Positions 45,001 through 54,739 of a DNA stretch of 64,000 bases are shown piece after piece. The notes beneath the pieces are model-generated. The model worked only from the letters and a program-made list of their open reading frames with translations, searched no databases and was not told where the DNA came from. The stretch spans positions 434,001 to 498,000 of the forward strand of contig QXEO01001592.1 in NCBI GenBank assembly GCA_007115705.1, in the 5' to 3' direction. Positions within the stretch are counted from its first letter, which is position 1. The number at the start of each line of letters is the position of its first letter. The position numbers and the translations under genes were made by a program. Source of the stretch: Dactylis glomerata (taxonomy: Eukaryota; Streptophyta; Magnoliopsida; Poales; Poaceae).

Positions 45001-45108
45001 GATGTTTAAGCTTCCGATTATCAACTCCATCTCTTGATTTTCGTCGACTTCTGTACTGCTATTGGCTAAAAGCGAAAAAGCCGTCGAATTCATGATTCCA
45101 ACGCCCAA
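42031..45108 (-). CDS. gag-pro: Gag-protease polyprotein of the nested Tat-like element
   Basis: A continuous 1,025-residue frame starts 19 bases inside the LTR end. Residues 1-430 are an unusual N-terminal extension: acidic first, then Arg/Ser-rich (RSPRRHNSPRRRSSKHRSRS). Residues about 435-600 form the Gag domain (PQSWLADYLQAVQILGG; LTGAARSWLSKL; FTSNFRSTYKRLASIEEV; IDAFIIGLRRRDLVEEMGR). A CH-containing segment (GPCHIHSAFVDGKRVSRYAM) follows at about 690. Residues about 815-960 form a retropepsin with active-site motif FMDAGSGINLIYAKTL and the flap-side motif YHAILGRPAFSRFMA. The frame ends without reverse transcriptase, RNase H or integrase, so the element must borrow those. The intact frame and near-identical LTRs point to recent mobility in trans. 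Confidence 0.9.
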   Translation of the reverse strand: MGVGIMNSTAFSLLANSSTEVDENQEMELIIGSLNILIGPSGSSRLSDPTKQDPSAREPEITAMMEYSEGSSSEVNSLVSPEEVQKEKIAEDKEEKENFDVEVQLEDLTICLDDTADKSTDTWKTGLELSEDSNSIFSSFKGNIGKQCQVLAIIGDNSEEFDENDNPVLNPANINRGANHLAEGQTPESLASREKIRLSVDEWRIIREAVEHGTPIPSNSSKDMLLGYHYALRQLAKQLAKEKTEIQRRKDSAIAASEAARKARSDASYSNARKNRRHGSRYDNLEYSDRQSISKNLDSSFLSVDEQGNILPKTPEAALVAAQAYLLTTRPSPGDPREHMHRAALNGLNMVGHKLSAKGEEAYHHKEVHKARSPRRHNSPRRRSSKHRSRSPSPKQHGGTRRSRSPDEKRDYEDDEKEMGASCFTRRVRTTPVPKGFKLPHDQQKYDGSQEPQSWLADYLQAVQILGGTKETAMQSLQLHLTGAARSWLSKLEKESVGSWEDLTKQFTSNFRSTYKRLASIEEVKACVQQRDETLRAYIQRWSLIKNSAVEVSDERAIDAFIIGLRRRDLVEEMGRIKPKTVSDLMDTANRFADGEDACNNKRTRSPEDDRRNRYGSQRRRSRNYDTYGSHSQVATGYKDNSYQGNDRRSSGYRSYGKEDYKKFPIRESREYNPSPEDMLNGPCHIHSAFVDGKRVSRYAMKDCTTFLKLQEAAINKQTEARRQGFEGSNNPPTKQQGNNGAPQGQDQQNQGQDDDEGYVPSKGHIISMIQPVPKSNKEEKSITRQVNLAVISPPAATEYLHWSQQPIEFNREDHPITVPRPGNAPLVLKAQIGAYDVDRIFMDAGSGINLIYAKTLRAMHISLEFLKPTDCSFHGIIPGSANYPLGRIALNVFFGNRQNYRREKLDFEIMDWPSQYHAILGRPAFSRFMAVPHYTYLVLKMPGPRGIITVKGSFEVSDLCDREFHKMAQNFGVIANHAEKAKSATIEGVKLLEGCVAEPETKKPRVGASGEDTGAEEKGKAMTT

Positions 45109-45109
45109 T

Positions 45110-45127
45110 TCCCCACGGTCGGCGCCA
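45110..45127 (-). other. Primer-binding site of nested element
   Basis: On the minus strand TGGCGCCGACCGTGGGGA begins two bases inside the LTR at 45130. The TGGCGCC start is common to plant Ty3/Gypsy primer sites. The rest differs from the tRNA-Asp site of the host element, so a different tRNA primes this one; I do not assign it. Confidence 0.7.
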
Positions 45128-45129
45128 AT

Positions 45130-45464
45130 TGACGAGGGGTTAACTCGACAAATGTCCTAGATGAAGGACTTAGGATCGGGGAGACAGGGCGTCGGATGAA
45201 CTCGAAGGTAGAGTTAGTCGAAATAGGTGTGTGTCGAAAGTAAACTTGGGTGTTCAACCTGGCTTGCTTTCAATCTGCCCTACACCGTCCCCTCCTGGCC
45301 CCTATATATAGGTGGCCAGGTCTCGAGGACCGGGTAGGGTCCGATACAGATTACAATATCGACATACGGTAAAGACTCGTATTCGACTATCATTACAATT
45401 GGGCCTAGCTTAACGGGCCTCAGGGGTACTCAACTAACGGGCTCTATTAACTATACCCTTGTCA
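45130..45464 (-). repeat. LTR of nested element (5' LTR by element orientation)
   Basis: A 335-bp copy matching 36455-36789 with two substitutions and no indels. It includes the palindromic TATA region at 45294-45320, which on the minus strand would drive the Gag-protease mRNA. Confidence 0.95.
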
Positions 45465-45469
45465 CCCAT

Positions 45470-46382
45470 GGTGAACATTCGACGACGCATCTCACAATAA
45501 AAAGCTAAACAAAAGGCAAATAAAAGAGATGTCGAGGTGTTCATTGTCTGCTTGTCCTGTCATTTTGGTGTGGGCTTGTTCCATGTCATCGGGCACGGAG
45601 GTACCCCATTGGCGGTTCTCAATGATATGCATATACTTACAATGACAAGAGCCTTGCTTGGGACTCTAAGTAAAGTAGCATGAGGTTTGGGTACTCGTAT
45701 TCACGGGGCACGAGGTTTTCAACTTATGATTTGTCAAGCATATGCATCATAATTGTTCTCGTATTAACTTTAACCATTCAAGATGCTTATGATGGGGGCA
45801 ATGAGAGCTCAAAGCCGGTAAGTACCATAATTTTTGAAGGTTATAAAACTTGTAATCACTGCTTCCCTCTGCGAAGGGCCTTTCTTTTACTTTTATGTTG
45901 AGTCGCCATCTTCTTTCTTTATGCACCATTAAGAGAGCATAGTTGTCATTCTTAGTGTGATATGCATTGTCCCAAAGTTCATTGATTGATTCATATTGTT
46001 GGTTTCACTTGTTCTTAAATTATTTGTATCTAGTCGCCCTCTTAAACTTGAAGGTGTCCTATGCATTTATGTTTTACTCTCTTTGAAGGACAAGCTGAAA
46101 ACCTTTTGTATGTTTTTCCTTATGATTTGAACACATGTTTGACTTTCTTTGTTTCATTTTCATGATCTTTTGTTTGTGTTCATTTGCATGTTTACAACAT
46201 GGTTGCTAAGTTCTTATTGTCATGATTATATCTTCATGCCCATGTTTTAAGTTCTTATGATCCCAGCTCACAAATGCTTACATATATGATCAAGAATGTG
46301 TAGGTGCATGTCACCTCAAAAATTATTCTTTTGTTATCACTTACCTACTCGAGGACGAGCAGGAGTTAAGCTTGGGGATGCT
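45470..46382 (+). mobile_element. Athila-like internal 3' region, right part
   Basis: Continuation of the host element after the nested insertion. From 45.85 kb it aligns with 1150-1699. It ends in a purine-rich stretch (CAGGAGTTAAGCTTGGGGATGC) directly before the LTR at 46383, the expected polypurine tract position. No coding sequence is seen. Confidence 0.8.
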
Positions 46383-48072
46383 TGATACGTCTCAAACGTA
46401 TCTATAATTTTTGATGCTCCAAGCTTGTTTTTACACCATTTGCCTATTGTTTCGTTACACTTAGTGTCACTTTTATGCATTTTCCGGAACTAACCTATTA
46501 ACGAAGTGCCATAGTGCCAGTTTCCTGTTTTCTGCTGTTTTTGTGTTTCAGAAGTGATACACAGGAAATATTCTCGGAATTGGACGAAACAAGTTCCTGA
46601 AGTCTTATTTTACCCGGAAGCTTCCAGAGATCCGAAGAGGAGTAGGAGGTGGGCCACCAGGGGCCCACACGCACAGGTGGCGCGGCCAGCCCCTGGCCCG
46701 CGCCACCGTGGTGTGAGGCCACCTGGCGCCACCTCTGACATCGCCCCTTCGCCTATAAAGACCCCCCGACGGAAAAAACCTAGGTACCCGATCAATTTTC
46801 CAGAACACATCGCGATCCGCCGCCACCGTCGACCCGGAGATCGGGAGGGTCCAGAAGCTCTTCCCGGCACCCTGCCGGAGAGGGGGATCGCCACCGGAGG
46901 TCTTCTTCATCGCCATGCTTGCCTCCGGAGCGATGAGTGAGTAGTCTACCTTGTACTATGGGTCCATAGCAGTAGCTAGATGGTTGTCTTCTCCACCATG
47001 TGCTTCATGTTTAGATCTCATGAGCTGCCCTACATGATTGAGATCGCCGTTATGTAATTCTACATGTTTGGTTTGTTGGGATCCGATGAATATTGGTGTT
47101 TATGATTAAGTTGCTGTACTGAATTATATCTTTTGTTATCTCTATGTTGTTTATGATCTTGCATGCTCTCCGTTGTTAGTAGCTATCTTGGCCGAGTAGT
47201 TGCTAGTGACTCCAAGAGGGGGTATTTATGCTCGATTGTGGGTTCATGTCTCTATTTCACCTGGGGGAGTGACAGAAACCTCTAAGGTGGTAGATGTGTT
47301 GTTGCTACTAGGGAGAAAACAACATTCATATGCTCAAGGGCATATGCTTTGTTTACATTACACACTTTGCTTAATGCAATTATCTGTTCATCGCAACTTA
47401 ATACTTCTAGGGTGTTCGGATTGATATCCCCGGGAGTGGACTATTAGTCATAGATGCAGTTGGATGGCGGTCTATGTATTTTGTTGTAATGCCCAGAGTA
47501 AATCTCATAGTGATCTTCTTGACATATCACGTTATCTTTATTCTATCAATTGCCCAACTGTAATTTGTTTACCCAACATGTGTTATTTTATCTATGGAGA
47601 GACACCACTAGTGAACTGTGGACCCCGGCCCTATTTCCATCATATTGCTATCACCTGTTTACTTTCTCGCACTGTTTATTTTATTCGCATACTTTTACTG
47701 TTTTCCACTCGATACACTCATAACCTTTGTTTCAAGCAAACCGGTGAGATTGACAACCTCATCGTAAGTTGGGAGCAAAGTACTTGTTTGTGTGTGTGCA
47801 GGTTCCACGTTGCAGCTAGCAAGCAAAGCTTGGACGAGGCGCCATATATAAATTGTCCGCTGCTGTCGCAAACTAGCAAGCATCACCTTCAGTCGTCATT
47901 GTCTGTCCTCTCCTGACCGATATTAAACCTTGGTTTCTTAACTGAGGGAAAACCAGCTGCTATACTCATCATACCTTCCTCTTGGGGTTCCCAACGGGCT
48001 GGTCATTCACCACGCACAAGGATTGCTGTTGGGGGACGAAGAAGAATAATCTCCTTCATCAACAAGCCATCA
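46383..48072 (+). repeat. Athila-like LTR, copy 2 (shared by two internal regions)
   Basis: An LTR of 1,690 bp, offset by exactly 15,630 bp from copy 1 with no indel. It is the 3' LTR for the internal region on its left and, at the same time, the 5' LTR for the gag region on its right. TATA box at 46753-46760. Confidence 0.9.
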
Positions 48073-48082
48073 GCTGTTTTTC

Positions 48083-48100
48083 TGGCGCCGTTGCCGGGGA
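48083..48100 (+). other. Primer-binding site, tRNA-Asp type, copy 2
   Basis: TGGCGCCGTTGCCGGGGA, identical to 32453-32470, ten bases after the second LTR. Confidence 0.85.
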
Positions 48101-48266
48101 GGAAGAGAAGACTTCTGCGAGGGGAGTTTTTCGCACACACATTCTTTACTTTGTTATTGTTTTGCTTTACTTTACTTTATTTTACCTGCATCGTTTTATA
48201 TCAAAAACCCAAAAAAATTAGAATCCTTGGTAGTTGTTTTTACTTGTTTACTTTCGTTTTGCTGAA

Positions 48267-50060
48267 ATGGCCAATCCTGAAAACACCAAGTTGTGTGACT
48301 TTACTAGCACAAACAATAGTGATTTTATCTGCACTCCTATTGCACCACCTATTCCTGCTGCAAACTTTTATGAGATTAAGCCTGCTTTGTTGAACCTTGT
48401 TGTGAAAGAGCAATTTTCTGGTGCTAGTACTGAAGATGCTGCAGCTCATCTCAACAATTTTGTTGAGCTATGTGAGATGCAGAAATATAAGGATGTTGAT
48501 AGTGATATTATTAAGCTCAAGTTGTTTCCTTTTTCTTTGAGAGGAAAAGCTAAAGATTGGTTGCTGTCTTTGACTAAGAATAGTATTGATTCATGGGCTA
48601 AGTGTAAGGATGCTTTTATTGGTAGATACTATCCTCCTGCTAAGATTATATCGTTGCGTAGCAATATTATGAAGTTTACTCAGTTTGATAATGAACATGT
48701 TGCTCAAGCTTGGGAAAGAATGAAATCTATGATAAAGAATTGCCCCACTCATGGAATGACTACTTGGATGATTATCCAAACTTTTTATGCAGGACTGAAT
48801 TTTTCTTCAAGGAACCTACTTGATTCAGCTGCTGGAGGCACTTTTATGTCCCTTACCCTGGGCGCCGCATCCAAGCTACTCGACAACATGATGGTAAATT
48901 ATTCCGAATGGCACACCGAGAGAGCTCCACAAGGTAAGAAGGTAAATTCTGTTGAGGAAACCTCTTCCTTGAATGATAAGATTGATACAATTATGGCTAT
49001 GCTTGCTAATGATAGGACTCATGTTGATCCTAATAATGTTCCTTTGGCCTCTCTGGTTGCTCAAGAAGAGCAAGTTGATGTGAATTTCATTAGAAACAAT
49101 AATTTTAACAACAATGCTTATAGAAATAATTTTGCTAGTAACAATTATAGACCGTTTCCTTCTAATGGTGATAATAGCTATCTTGGTAGACCTAAAATGC
49201 CTAGTGAAGAAAGAATTTTTGAACTTGAAAAGGCTACCAAGAATTTTATGCAGATGCAATATGAGCAGAACAGGGCTTTCACCAAGACTATGGAGGAGCA
49301 ATCAGCTCTGTTGAGGACTATTAGCCATCAACTAGAAAATTTAAACAAGGCTGTTCCTGAATTACAAGCTAAGGTTTCCAAAGCTGAAACCGATATTTCA
49401 TTATTGTCTAATGTGCAATCTTCTTTGGTTAATAGAATGTCCGCTAAGCCTGATCTTTTTGCTACCGCTAATGCTATCCAAGTTGGAATTGATAAAAATA
49501 TTAGATTGTTAGCGGAATTGCATGCTAGGTGGGAAAGAGAAGATGAGATGGCTAGAGAAACAAAGGTATGTACTATTACTACCTCTAATGATGTTGCTCC
49601 TACTAGTAGCAATCCTCTTACTTTGATTGGTGTAGAGAAAACTCCCACTCCTTGTGTTAAAAAGCCTAAAACTGCCAAAACTTTTTCTCAAAAGAGTGCT
49701 GAAATTTTTCGGAGTGTGGGAGATGATAGCTCTATTTCTTTTAATGATTTTGATGATGTTGCTAAGAAGAAACCTTTGGGACGGATTAATGATGTTCTTA
49801 TTGTGGTTAACAATAACCTTGTTCCTGTTGATTTTCTTGTTATGGACGTTGAATGCCATGCTTCATGTCCTATTATTTTGGGAAGACCCTTTCTTCAAAC
49901 TGTAGGTGCTATCATTGATATGAGGGAAGGCACTATCAAATATCAATTCCCACTTAAGAAAGGTATGGAACACTTCCCTAGGAAAAGAAAGAAATTGCTT
50001 TTTGACTCTATTCTTAGAGCAAATTATGATCTTGATGCTTCATCACTTGATATTACTTGA
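48267..50060 (+). CDS. gag: Athila-like Gag with protease-like tail, copy 2 (non-autonomous)
   Basis: The frame is open from 48234, with the preferred start MANPENTK at 48267. It is nearly identical to copy 1, with about ten amino-acid differences over about 597 residues (for example KDVDSD for KEGDSD, GRIND for GWIND, VMDVE for FMDVE). It has the same Gag domain, Asn-rich linker without zinc knuckle, and truncated retropepsin-like C-terminus. It ends at TGA 50058-50060, which is TGT in copy 1. The near absence of frame damage in both copies shows that the duplication is recent or that the Gag has been under selection. No pol follows; the element is cut at about 50518. Confidence 0.9.
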   Translation: MANPENTKLCDFTSTNNSDFICTPIAPPIPAANFYEIKPALLNLVVKEQFSGASTEDAAAHLNNFVELCEMQKYKDVDSDIIKLKLFPFSLRGKAKDWLLSLTKNSIDSWAKCKDAFIGRYYPPAKIISLRSNIMKFTQFDNEHVAQAWERMKSMIKNCPTHGMTTWMIIQTFYAGLNFSSRNLLDSAAGGTFMSLTLGAASKLLDNMMVNYSEWHTERAPQGKKVNSVEETSSLNDKIDTIMAMLANDRTHVDPNNVPLASLVAQEEQVDVNFIRNNNFNNNAYRNNFASNNYRPFPSNGDNSYLGRPKMPSEERIFELEKATKNFMQMQYEQNRAFTKTMEEQSALLRTISHQLENLNKAVPELQAKVSKAETDISLLSNVQSSLVNRMSAKPDLFATANAIQVGIDKNIRLLAELHARWEREDEMARETKVCTITTSNDVAPTSSNPLTLIGVEKTPTPCVKKPKTAKTFSQKSAEIFRSVGDDSSISFNDFDDVAKKKPLGRINDVLIVVNNNLVPVDFLVMDVECHASCPIILGRPFLQTVGAIIDMREGTIKYQFPLKKGMEHFPRKRKKLLFDSILRANYDLDASSLDIT

Positions 50061-50518
50061 TTCGCAATTTTCTGCGCCTAGCTCAAAGGCGTTAAAAAAA
50101 AGCACTCTTGGGAGATAACCCAATGTTTTCTTTTTAGTACTTTTTCTTTTATTTGAGTCTTGGAAGTCATTACTACTGTAATGACCGCTCCTTATCTTGT
50201 TTATTTCGTTTTTGTGCCAAGAGAAGCCTCTAATTTGAGTGAGGTAAAGATTTGGGGATGTTGCTGTCCTGAAACTATTTTCGGTGCTGCACCGTAAAAA
50301 TTCGTGAAAATTCTCTGTTTATCTTTTGAACCTGCGATTTCTTGTGCATATGCCCCAGGTTATATCCAAACTTTTCTTAGTTGAACACTTTTTTATTTGA
50401 GCAACAGAAAATCCCTCAAAAATTCGACCTTTGTCAGCTGTTCAGTTTTGACAGATTTCTGCCAATATTTGTGTTTGCCACTTTATCGCTTTCTTTTGAG
50501 TTCTTTTGATCATGAAAC
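50061..50518 (+). mobile_element. Athila-like internal region after gag copy 2, truncated
   Basis: Matches 34431-34888 at a constant offset of 15,630 bp. Homology stops near 50518 and hAT-like sequence resumes at once. The third LTR and most of the internal region are therefore missing. Confidence 0.85.
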
Positions 50519-50872
50519 ATTAATTTGTATATTTATCATATTTGTTATACTCCCTCCGATTCAATTTAATCGACTCGAATGGATTGTACATATGCATGCA
50601 ATTCGTGGTATGCCCTCCGTTCCCTCGCGTGAATGGAGGAAGGATTCGGGAAATAATAATTGCTTAACTCAATTTCGGTGGGATCAACTTGTTTTTAGGG
50701 TCACTAGGAGCTACATTCAAACTAGTAGAAATGTAGATATATTTTGAATTGCAAAACATATACTTTAGAGTTCCATGCTGACATAAGAATTGACATATTT
50801 TGTTATGATTACATTGTCTTATTCGGTCTCCCCCCTCCCTCCCCCCATAGTCAAATCCTAGATCCGCCCGTG
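50519..50872. mobile_element. Right part of hAT-like element
   Basis: 50540-50640 aligns with 20155-20270. The terminal inverted repeat and the duplication GCTGCTTG follow at the end. No open frame of note. Confidence 0.7.
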
Positions 50873-50880
50873 GCTGCTTG

Positions 50881-53220
50881 CCTTCAAGAAAAATATATAC
50901 TTCTGGCTTGGCTCACAATCTTTTATTCTCGGGCCAAGTCAAACTCAGGCCTAGCAAAAAATCTTGAGTACATTCATGCTTGATCCTATAAAGCAAAGCA
51001 AGGAGTGGACCAGTACCTGATATCTGATGAGAGAGAGAAGACACTAGCCCCTGCGTCGCGCTCCCTCGAGAATGTCACAGGAGGCGACCAACCCTAGCCG
51101 CAGATAGGTTCCTCCTCCCTCCTCCCGGTTCCATGTCATCGTCAACGGAGGTTGTCGCTGGCTTCTCTGTGCGGCTGACGGTGGTGGCAGGGTGCGGCGG
51201 CACCGCGAGTTGTGGCAAAGGCAGATTTGGAGGCGGGGGAAGCGCTGGTTTATCTGCACACCTACGGCGGCGTGATGGAGTCTAGGGTCTTGGCCATGTC
51301 CTGCTGGTCGGGCACCTCAAAGACATTGTGCCGGCGAACGTCCTTGTTCTGGGAAGATATGCGCCAACGCGGCTCGGCCACCGCTGGAGATGCCACGTCG
51401 GAATTGCACAGATCAAGATCTGGGAATTGATGGGAGATTGGTTGACCTAGGGTTCCTCTTTTGCAAAAATGTAACAACTCAAAAATTTGTAACCTACATC
51501 CTCTTATTTAAGTGCCAAATATTGGACTAAGATAAAACTTTTTATCTCATATCGCATGCATGCATAGTATTTGAATAAGTGTTGTTCTATGATTTCATGT
51601 GTGTTAAAAATTGTTGTATATTATTTAGTTAATCCACATCTAACCAACAGAAGCATTAGGGAAGAACCACAAGGACCAAAGAAACCAGAAGCAAAAGAAA
51701 TAAAGAAAAAGAGAAGAAAAGTTTGATCTAGAAAATGTTATTGACTACCCTACTTTGGACACTTAGATTAAGCAATCTGTAACTCAACTAAGTGTGTGGT
51801 CAGTTGGTTGAGCTTGACCAGACCACATACTCACTTGACCAAGAAGTTTCAAACAAAAATTCAAATTCCAAGTTGATATTATCAACTGCCAAATTGCAGA
51901 CTCTCTCGCTCGCTGCGACTGTTTACCCATCGGTCGGCCGGCACGCGGACGCGGGGAGATGCTCGAGATAAAACACAGGAGAGAATGAACGCGTATGGCA
52001 TGAAAGTCGACTTGATTTCATTCACATGCAAATGCAACGCGTACCCCCTTCCCGCTGCTTGCCTCGATTAAAAAATCGGGCCTCTGCGGTTAATTGTGGC
52101 GCTGATCATTGGTGCATGCAGGCTCAGGAGCAATTAGTGCGACGCTAGAAGGAAATAATTGAAGGCATACACGCCATGCATGAGAGAGAAATAATTAGCC
52201 GATGATGCCTCCAACAAGGTCATGACACCCACATGCATCAACATCGCCGGTTTTAGCTGAGGAAGAACGAGACCTTCTTCCGGAGCTGCGAGCCAAAACC
52301 TTCCAAACTGGCCGACATTCACCTCAGCCACACTGATCACCTCCCCTGCCAAGCAAGCTGCCTTCACATGCAAGCCGATCTCACCAGAGCGAAGACGCAC
52401 ACCGCCATCTTCACCGCTGCCCATGCAGCCAAAGAAGCCTACGATCTCCCCCCGGCTTGGAGTCGCCACTCCAGCATACGGGAGCCACGGCGGCCGAAGG
52501 GCGACAAGCTCCTAGCACCACGCGCGAGAGGTCGGCCAGGACCAGCCATAGCCCAAGAAGCCCAGATCAGGCCATGCAGGCCCAAGCAGCCGCCACCACC
52601 GTGGGCGTCGCCACCGCCACTGCATGCCCCACGCGTTCTACGCCCTCACGGCACTACACGTCGGGCATGACCTCCAACTGCCCGGGGCCGCCGCCCCGGC
52701 GACCGAGCTGCATCGCGATCTACAACCAGAGGTTTCCCGCCCCCTTTGGAGACGAGGCCCACCGCCACCGTGACAAGGGCCGATGGCAGCGCGCGGTGGC
52801 AGGAGGAGGGGGCCGGTGGCGGGAGGACTTAGGGTTTCCCCCCGTGTCGCCAGAGGAGGGCGACACACTAGTACAAGTAAAATCTATGCGATGTGGCATT
52901 TAGCAACTGAACTTTATAATTCAAAAGCATTCATGCACAAGCCGCACATTCGGCAACCTCGACGTACTGTAGTTCATGGAGTATACGAGGAAAAATGCTA
53001 TACACTAATTGCACCTGCATACCTCAGTCAGCATTGGTGCTGTGGGGAGAACAAAGGACCATGCTAACAATTAATCGACAACTAAGGTTGCCTTGGCCGC
53101 AATTTTTCCTCTCACGTGTCATGTATCAAATGCTTGTTTGTTGTTTTCGATAATCAGGTTAACTTAGGACCCTGATCAAAAATGACTTGGGTCTTCTCTC
53201 TCACGTGCGGTCAGCCAAAC
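50881..53220. other. Intergenic, no gene recognised
   Basis: Mixed sequence. GC-rich blocks at 51.04-51.43 kb and 52.2-52.86 kb have overlapping frames on both strands (for example 52134-52469 minus, 111 codons) without a recognisable domain; they may be remains of a LINE or captured DNA. The rest is AT-rich spacer. Confidence 0.4.
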
Positions 53221-53234
53221 AGGATCAGTCCTTT

Positions 53235-53312
53235 TCAACCAATCAGATCGCGGCAATCCGCCTCCCCGCGATTCCCCCACTATATATCGAGCTGGCCCAT
53301 CCAAAACCGAGT
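53235..53312 (+). promoter_or_regulatory. Promoter-like block (CCAAT, GATCGCGG-type element, TATA) without a recognised gene
   Basis: CCAATCAGATCGCGGC at about 53239 is followed by CACTATATATCGAG at about 53278, then a CT-rich leader with TCGCCTCGCCTCTCC. The arrangement resembles compact plant promoters such as those of histone genes. The first ATG downstream (about 53450) opens only a 40-codon frame without homology I recognise. It could be a promoter remnant or a non-coding transcript. Confidence 0.35.
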
Positions 53313-53962
53313 GATCCAATTCCCCTAAACTCACCTCGCCTCGCCTCTCCTCCTAAAAATAACAAACAAAGCACACGAACCCAATCCATCGGTTCCCTTT
53401 CTTGAACCGAACCCTAACCCCTCTCATTGTGTGCTCCAAACAAGAGATCATGTGTGATGGCGGCCCCAGGAACCATGGCGTTGCACGCGATGTCGAGTCA
53501 CCAGGCAGGAGGTGCTTTGACGATGTCGTGGCTGGCTCGACATTGCTCGCCTGGCCGATGGCCACCTTGACGTGACGACAAGCCATTGTTCGGCAACCGC
53601 AACCAGGAGGAGATGGTGGCCGCCAAATAACCACTGCCGGTGGCCGTCGGATCACCTTTGTGATAACCCGATTTGTGAGTTAGCAATTAGTTTGAGTTTG
53701 AAAATAATTAGTTTTAAAATAGTTTCTTATGCTTGGTAATCTCTAGCATTTAAATTATTAGATGCTAATCTTTGTATGCAAGAAAAAATGTAAGTAATCC
53801 AAGTGGCAATAGAACCTAATCTTTGTGCATGCATGACCCCTAGCACTACTATCGCATGTATCGATCAAGCAAGAGTAGTAGCTAAGTTAGGCTGTTTTAG
53901 TACGTCCATGTATTGGTGCAACAAACCATCAGCCATGCATGCATATGCTTTGTGTGCTAGTA
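53313..53962. other. Intergenic, no gene recognised
   Basis: Moderately GC-rich to 53.66 kb with short frames only, then AT-rich sequence to the MITE at 53963. Confidence 0.4.
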
Positions 53963-54531
53963 GAGCAAGTACAATAGAGCTGACTGAGCTGGCTATAAGA
54001 GATAAAATATTATATCTTTGCTTAGTTGGAGGAGTGAGGTTAGGAGAGAGAATGTAGATGGGCTCTTAGGCCTTTCACAATGCAAGTTTCTTAGCACGAT
54101 ATCATAGGCAAAGTGGTGATGTGGCACCTTATTAATTGATGAAAGAGAGGGTTGTTGTATCTTAGCTAAGCTACAACCTTTGCACGAAGTTATAGACAAA
54201 AAGTATTAATAGCCCAATCACCATGCATGCATGGGCTAAAATCATTAAATTTAGATACACTCTTAAGATAAAATGCATTGTAATGGTTGTCTTTTAAAAT
54301 AAACAGCTACCTAGGATAACGTGCTAAGAGCCAATGCATTGTGAAAGGCCTTATGCAAGAGTCAGCTCTAGCACGTGCTCCTAGGCAGTTTGTGAGAGTA
54401 AAAGGTGGGTGATGTATTAATAGAATAGTATATTTTTATAGCCCACTATTGTATATGTTAGCTATATGTTGACTATATATGACATGGCAAACTGCTATAG
54501 CCGGCTGTTGGCTACACTATTGTTCTTGCTC
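53963..54531. mobile_element. Outer MITE, interrupted by an inner Tourist MITE
   Basis: Left end GAGCAAGTACAATAGAGC and the complement of the right end (GAGCAAGAACAATAGTG) are inverted repeats, followed inwards by GGCTATAA / GGCTATAG. Its target duplication is unclear. It holds the Tourist element 54069-54350. Confidence 0.6.
54066..54353. mobile_element. Tourist MITE, 282 bp, TTA duplication
   Basis: GGCCTTTCACAATGCA at 54069 is inverted as TGCATTGTGAAAGGCC ending at 54350. TTA flanks it on both sides (54066-54068 and 54351-54353), the usual Tourist target. It is non-coding and nested in the outer MITE. Confidence 0.85.
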
Positions 54532-54739
54532 GTATCGAACCCCTGGTGTTAGAGCTGGTATTTTATCATAGGAGCCTAACGTGGCTTCACTCTAGAGGAG
54601 CTTGCGGCGTGGGGTTTAGTTGGTTGGGTGCTGCGTGTGCTCGCTCTGCATGGCGGCCAGGAGGTCGAAGACTTGAAGACTTGTTTCGGTATCATATGTG
54701 GTACTATTATGCATTTCATGCATGCAAAAAGTTTTTGTG

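Larger units (their letters stand above)
36450..45469 (-). mobile_element. Complete 9.0-kb non-autonomous Ty3/Gypsy (Tat-like) element with antisense gene
   Basis: The LTRs at 36455-36789 and 45130-45464 are each 335 bp and differ at two positions by eye. They begin TGACGAGGGG, end CCTTGTCA, and are flanked by the 5-bp duplication CCCAT (36450-36454 and 45465-45469). The element is therefore a recent, complete insertion. Genomic polarity is minus: the primer-binding site and a 1,025-codon Gag-protease lie next to the right LTR. There is no reverse transcriptase, RNase H or integrase. The other half carries an eight-exon plus-strand gene with a Transposase_28 domain. Extra antisense frames have been described in Tat-lineage elements of plants, which this layout fits. 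Confidence 0.9.
30040..50880. mobile_element. hAT-like element with nested retrotransposons, 8-bp target duplication
   Basis: The left end CAGTGGTGGATCCAGGGA (30048) and the complement of the right end CACGGGCGGATCTAGGA (ending at 50872) form imperfect terminal inverted repeats of hAT style. Both are flanked by the identical 8-bp sequence GCTGCTTG (30040-30047 and 50873-50880), the duplication length of hAT transposons. The element's own DNA is only about 30048-30480 and 50520-50872, some 0.8 kb with no transposase. The intervening 20 kb is a LINE tail, an Athila-like element pair and a further retrotransposon. The paralogous relic near 19.8-20.3 kb reads across this insertion point. Confidence 0.8.
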
